Assembly (NCBI GenBank): GCA_049975505.1
Contig: JBNGCY010000015.1
Coordinates: 1-34,975, forward strand
Source: JAIVHC01 sp049975505
GTDB taxonomy: Bacteria > Desulfobacterota > Desulfuromonadia > Desulfuromonadales > Desulfuromonadaceae
DNA length: 34,975 nt
Direction: 5' to 3'
Below the pieces are notes generated by a model that worked only from the letters and a program-made list of their open reading frames with translations, ran no database searches and had not been told where the DNA came from. Of this stretch, positions 32,759-34,975 are shown one piece after another. Every line of letters begins with the position of its first letter. Positions within the stretch are counted from its first letter, which is position 1. Made by a program: the position numbers and the translations under genes.

Positions 32759-33601
32759 ATGAAATACATCGGAGCGCACGTCAGCGCCGCAGGTGGAGTT
32801 TTCAACGCCCCGCAAAATGCCGCAGATATCGGCGCCAACGCTTTTGCCCTGTTCACCAAAAACCAGAAGCGTTGGCATGCCAAAGCTCTGAGCAGCGCTG
32901 AAATCCGCAAATTTCAGGATAAATGCACCGAACTCGGGTTTAAGGCGGAACAGATCCTGCCGCACGACAGCTATCTCATCAACCTCGCCCATCCGGAAGA
33001 GGAAAAACTCGAACGCTCGCGCACCGCCTTTATCGATGAAATGCAGCGCTGCGAACAGCTCGACCTGAAATATCTCAACTTCCATCCCGGCAGCCACCTG
33101 AACCAGCTCAGCGAAGAGGAAAGCCTGGAGCGCGTAGCGCAATCAGTCAATATTGCTCTAAAAGAGACAAAGCAAGTCATTGCCGTGATAGAAAACACCG
33201 CCGGCCAGGGCACCAACCTGGGCTACAGTTTCGAACACCTTGCCACTATCATCGACCAGGTTGAAGATAAAAAACGCATCGGGGTGTGCATCGACACCTG
33301 TCACGCCTTCGCCGCCGGCTACGATCTCAGCACAGCCTCTGCATGTACAGAAACCTTCGCCGAATTTAAGGAGATAGTGGGATTCGGATACCTGAAAGGG
33401 ATGCATCTCAACGACTGCAAAAAAGAATGCGGCAGCCGCGTAGACCGTCATGCCCCCTTAGGTGACGGCAACATCGGATGGGAGTGTTTCAAATACATTA
33501 TCCAAGATGAACGCTTCGACAATATCCCCCTGATCCTGGAAACCCCGGAACCGGAACGCTGGCCTGAAGAGATTAAAGCCCTGCGCTCATTTATCAACTA
33601 A
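32759..33601 (+). CDS. nfo: Endonuclease IV
   Basis: Nfo is a zinc-dependent apurinic/apyrimidinic endonuclease for base-excision repair. The 280-residue protein has the usual length and motifs: YIGAHVSAAGG at the start, YLNFHPGSH (metal His), and IENTAGQGTNLGYSFEHL (metal Glu). It also has GVCIDTCHAFAAGYD (metal Asp and His), MHLNDCKKECGSRVDRHAPLGDGNIGW and LETPEPERWPEEI. AGGAAGGA upstream of the ATG serves as ribosome-binding site. The 273-nt gap after it contains a candidate promoter for the next operon. Confidence 0.97.
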   Translation: MKYIGAHVSAAGGVFNAPQNAADIGANAFALFTKNQKRWHAKALSSAEIRKFQDKCTELGFKAEQILPHDSYLINLAHPEEEKLERSRTAFIDEMQRCEQLDLKYLNFHPGSHLNQLSEEESLERVAQSVNIALKETKQVIAVIENTAGQGTNLGYSFEHLATIIDQVEDKKRIGVCIDTCHAFAAGYDLSTASACTETFAEFKEIVGFGYLKGMHLNDCKKECGSRVDRHAPLGDGNIGWECFKYIIQDERFDNIPLILETPEPERWPEEIKALRSFIN

Positions 33602-33796
33602 AAAGTACGCTTGCCCGGGCATTGTACCCTCAATCAGGTGTATCTATCCGGATTTTAGCTACAGCGTGGGTTTTATTAAACTGAGCATCCGGGTATAAAA
33701 ATTTGAATCCAGTGATCAATGGAGCAAAAGGTTTGGGGAAAAAATAACGGCTCTCCCCCTCTGACTGCGTAGTGGATACGGAGAACAGCCGGACTG

Positions 33797-33824
33797 TTGT
33801 AAAACAAAAAACTTTCGTTACAAT
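33797..33824 (+). promoter_or_regulatory. Candidate promoter of the molybdenum hydroxylase genes
   Basis: TTGTAA (33797-33802) and TACAAT (33819-33824) are 16 bp apart, about 50 nt before the small-subunit ATG. An imperfect stem, GGCT-CTCC with GGAG and AGCC, lies just upstream (33751-33790). Confidence 0.4.
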
Positions 33825-33874
33825 TCCAGAATATTAGGCCAAGAACCTGCTCACAATAACAAGGGAGGCATGTT

Positions 33875-34507
33875 ATGTGTCCAGAGCGCGACTCTAACAA
33901 TGAACAACAAAGCGGTGTAAGCAGGCGGGACTTTATGAAGTATATGGGCGTGAGTGCAGTGGGGATGTCTTTAACAGGCACGGCCATGGCCAGCAATAAC
34001 AAACCTCAGCCGCCGGAAAAAATTCTGGAAGCCGCAGAGAGGGTTAAAATTCGTCTTCATATCAATGGGAGGAATCATTCAGTATTGGTGGAACCTCGCT
34101 GGACCCTGTTATATGTACTACGGGAAAGTCTGGGCATGAGCGGTACCAAAGAGGGATGTGGACGCGGAGAATGCGGCGCCTGCACGGTATTAATCAACAA
34201 TCAAACCCGTTACGCCTGCATGACACTGGCAGTGGAGGTTGAAGATCAGCACATCACAACCCTGGAGGGCCTGATGCAGGGGGAAAACCTGGGACCGGTG
34301 CAAACAGCATTTTTGGAAGAAGATGCTTTTCAATGTGGCTACTGCAGTCCCGGTCAGATCATGGCGGTGGAAGGCTTGCTTCGCCAAAAGCCCGATCCGA
34401 CACTGGACGATATCCGCACTGGTGTGTCCGGCAATCTGTGTCGGTGTGGTGCTTATAAACATATCTTCAAAGCCGCTCAGAAAGCGGCCCAGATTAAACG
34501 AAGTTAG
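33875..34507 (+). CDS. Tat-exported [2Fe-2S] subunit of a xanthine-dehydrogenase-type enzyme
   Basis: This is the iron-sulfur electron-transfer subunit of a molybdenum hydroxylase (xanthine, aldehyde or related substrates). The 210-residue protein starts with a Tat signal, SRRDFMKYMG at 16-25, then a hydrophobic stretch to AMA. The plant-type cluster follows (Cys95, 100, 103, 115; GTKEGCGRGECGACTVLIN). The second cluster (Cys154, 157, 189, 191; CGYCSPGQ ... NLCRCGAY) completes the layout. The Tat signal means the complex is assembled in the cytoplasm and exported to the periplasm. GGGAGG six bases upstream supports the ATG. The large-subunit gene follows after 8 nt. Substrate unknown. Confidence 0.93.
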   Translation: MCPERDSNNEQQSGVSRRDFMKYMGVSAVGMSLTGTAMASNNKPQPPEKILEAAERVKIRLHINGRNHSVLVEPRWTLLYVLRESLGMSGTKEGCGRGECGACTVLINNQTRYACMTLAVEVEDQHITTLEGLMQGENLGPVQTAFLEEDAFQCGYCSPGQIMAVEGLLRQKPDPTLDDIRTGVSGNLCRCGAYKHIFKAAQKAAQIKRS

Positions 34508-34515
34508 GGGGAAAT

Positions 34516-34962
34516 ATGACTGATGAAAACAGTATATATTATACCCAGGGTTTGCCGGTGCCGGAAACTCCGGAGACAGGGGAAAAACCAGCATTTTGGA
34601 AAGACACGGACATTGTAGGCAAACGTGAGCCTCGGGTGGATGCTTATGAGCGTTTGAGTGGTACAGCTGTGTATCCGGCGGATCTCAATCTCCCCAACAT
34701 GATCTATGGCGCTATCCGCCGCTGCCCGTATCCCCATGCAAAGGTAACCAGAGTAGATACCACCAAGGCCCGCAACATGCCGGGAGTGCGTGCTATAGTA
34801 ACCGGTGACTCCCCGGAGGCACGGGGCCTTAAATGGAGCTATCAGGACTATGAAGGTCCGCTGTTCGATTCCCACTGCCGCTTTGAAGGAGAGATAGTGG
34901 CTGCCGTAGCGGCAGACACCCTGATGTGGTTCAATAGCCCCGGACACCTCGTTAAGGTATGA
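34516..34962 (+). CDS. Molybdopterin-binding subunit, N-terminal part only, stops early
   Basis: The 148 residues match the N-terminal a/b-hammerhead domain of the xanthine dehydrogenase/aldehyde oxidoreductase large subunit: VGKREPRVDAYERLSGTAVYPADL, MIYGAIRRCPYPHAKV, PGVRAIVTGDS and CRFEGEIVAAVAADT. The family is normally 700 or more residues. A stop at 34960-34962 cuts it short 13 nt before the window ends, and the last 12 residues no longer fit the family. The +1 frame at the very end reads LRYDVPNT, close to the expected (V/R)YDVLPxxT strand. One or more indels within the last 60 bases, real or due to error near a contig end, would explain this. No signal peptide is seen; export with the Tat-bearing partner is typical. 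Confidence 0.75.
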   Translation: MTDENSIYYTQGLPVPETPETGEKPAFWKDTDIVGKREPRVDAYERLSGTAVYPADLNLPNMIYGAIRRCPYPHAKVTRVDTTKARNMPGVRAIVTGDSPEARGLKWSYQDYEGPLFDSHCRFEGEIVAAVAADTLMWFNSPGHLVKV

Positions 34963-34975
34963 TGTCCCAAATACC

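Overview
The window reads as a chromosomal core segment of a Gram-negative bacterium with roughly mid-50s GC (estimated by eye). Gram-negative signs are several lipobox proteins, a LolA/LolB-like lipoprotein, DNA polymerase III chi and an E. coli-like RNase E. An anaerobic or facultative lifestyle is suggested by a four-subunit 2-oxoacid:ferredoxin oxidoreductase and a Tat-exported molybdenum hydroxylase. The gene order (rimP-nusA-ylxR-infB-rbfA-nrnA-truB-rpsO-pnp...dut) resembles deltaproteobacterial-type and related phyla, but the sequence alone does not fix the phylum.

From 1 to about 12.2 kb (minus strand) lies the translation and RNA-decay block. It runs rimP, nusA, a YlxR/L7Ae fusion, infB, rbfA, nrnA, truB, rpsO and pnp, and ends in a strong terminator at 1751-1792. 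Beyond it are dut with its own promoter, a DUF493 gene and a YciO-type gene. Between pnp and dut, where many genomes carry an M16 peptidase gene, only a decayed remnant of its start is visible.

From 12.24 to 18.8 kb (minus strand) one long overlapping operon runs vorD, vorB, vorA, vorC, holC, rsmE, trmJ, a small unknown gene and rlmD, closed by a terminator at 12244-12269. It joins an anaerobic metabolic enzyme to three rRNA/tRNA methyltransferases. A structured repeat sits inside it, between vorD and vorB.

From 19.0 to 24.3 kb (minus strand) is a second operon: a TPR lipoprotein, a LolA/LolB-like lipoprotein, a peptide-type substrate-binding lipoprotein and one permease. The other parts of that transporter are absent here.

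From 24.4 kb to the end (plus strand) are an aminotransferase, RNase E with a structured leader of about 390 nt and a very long arginine-rich tail, ksgA, a parvulin, a CCA-type nucleotidyltransferase, the second copy of the structured repeat, nfo, and two genes of a xanthine-dehydrogenase-type enzyme. The last of these stops early, just before the window edge.

The most unusual element is the dispersed repeat (18427-18523 and 32562-32674). It has a nearly invariant core of about 61 nt, end arms that differ between copies yet stay complementary, and the same orientation relative to host-gene transcription in both copies. No rRNA, tRNA, CRISPR array, transposase or phage gene was seen.
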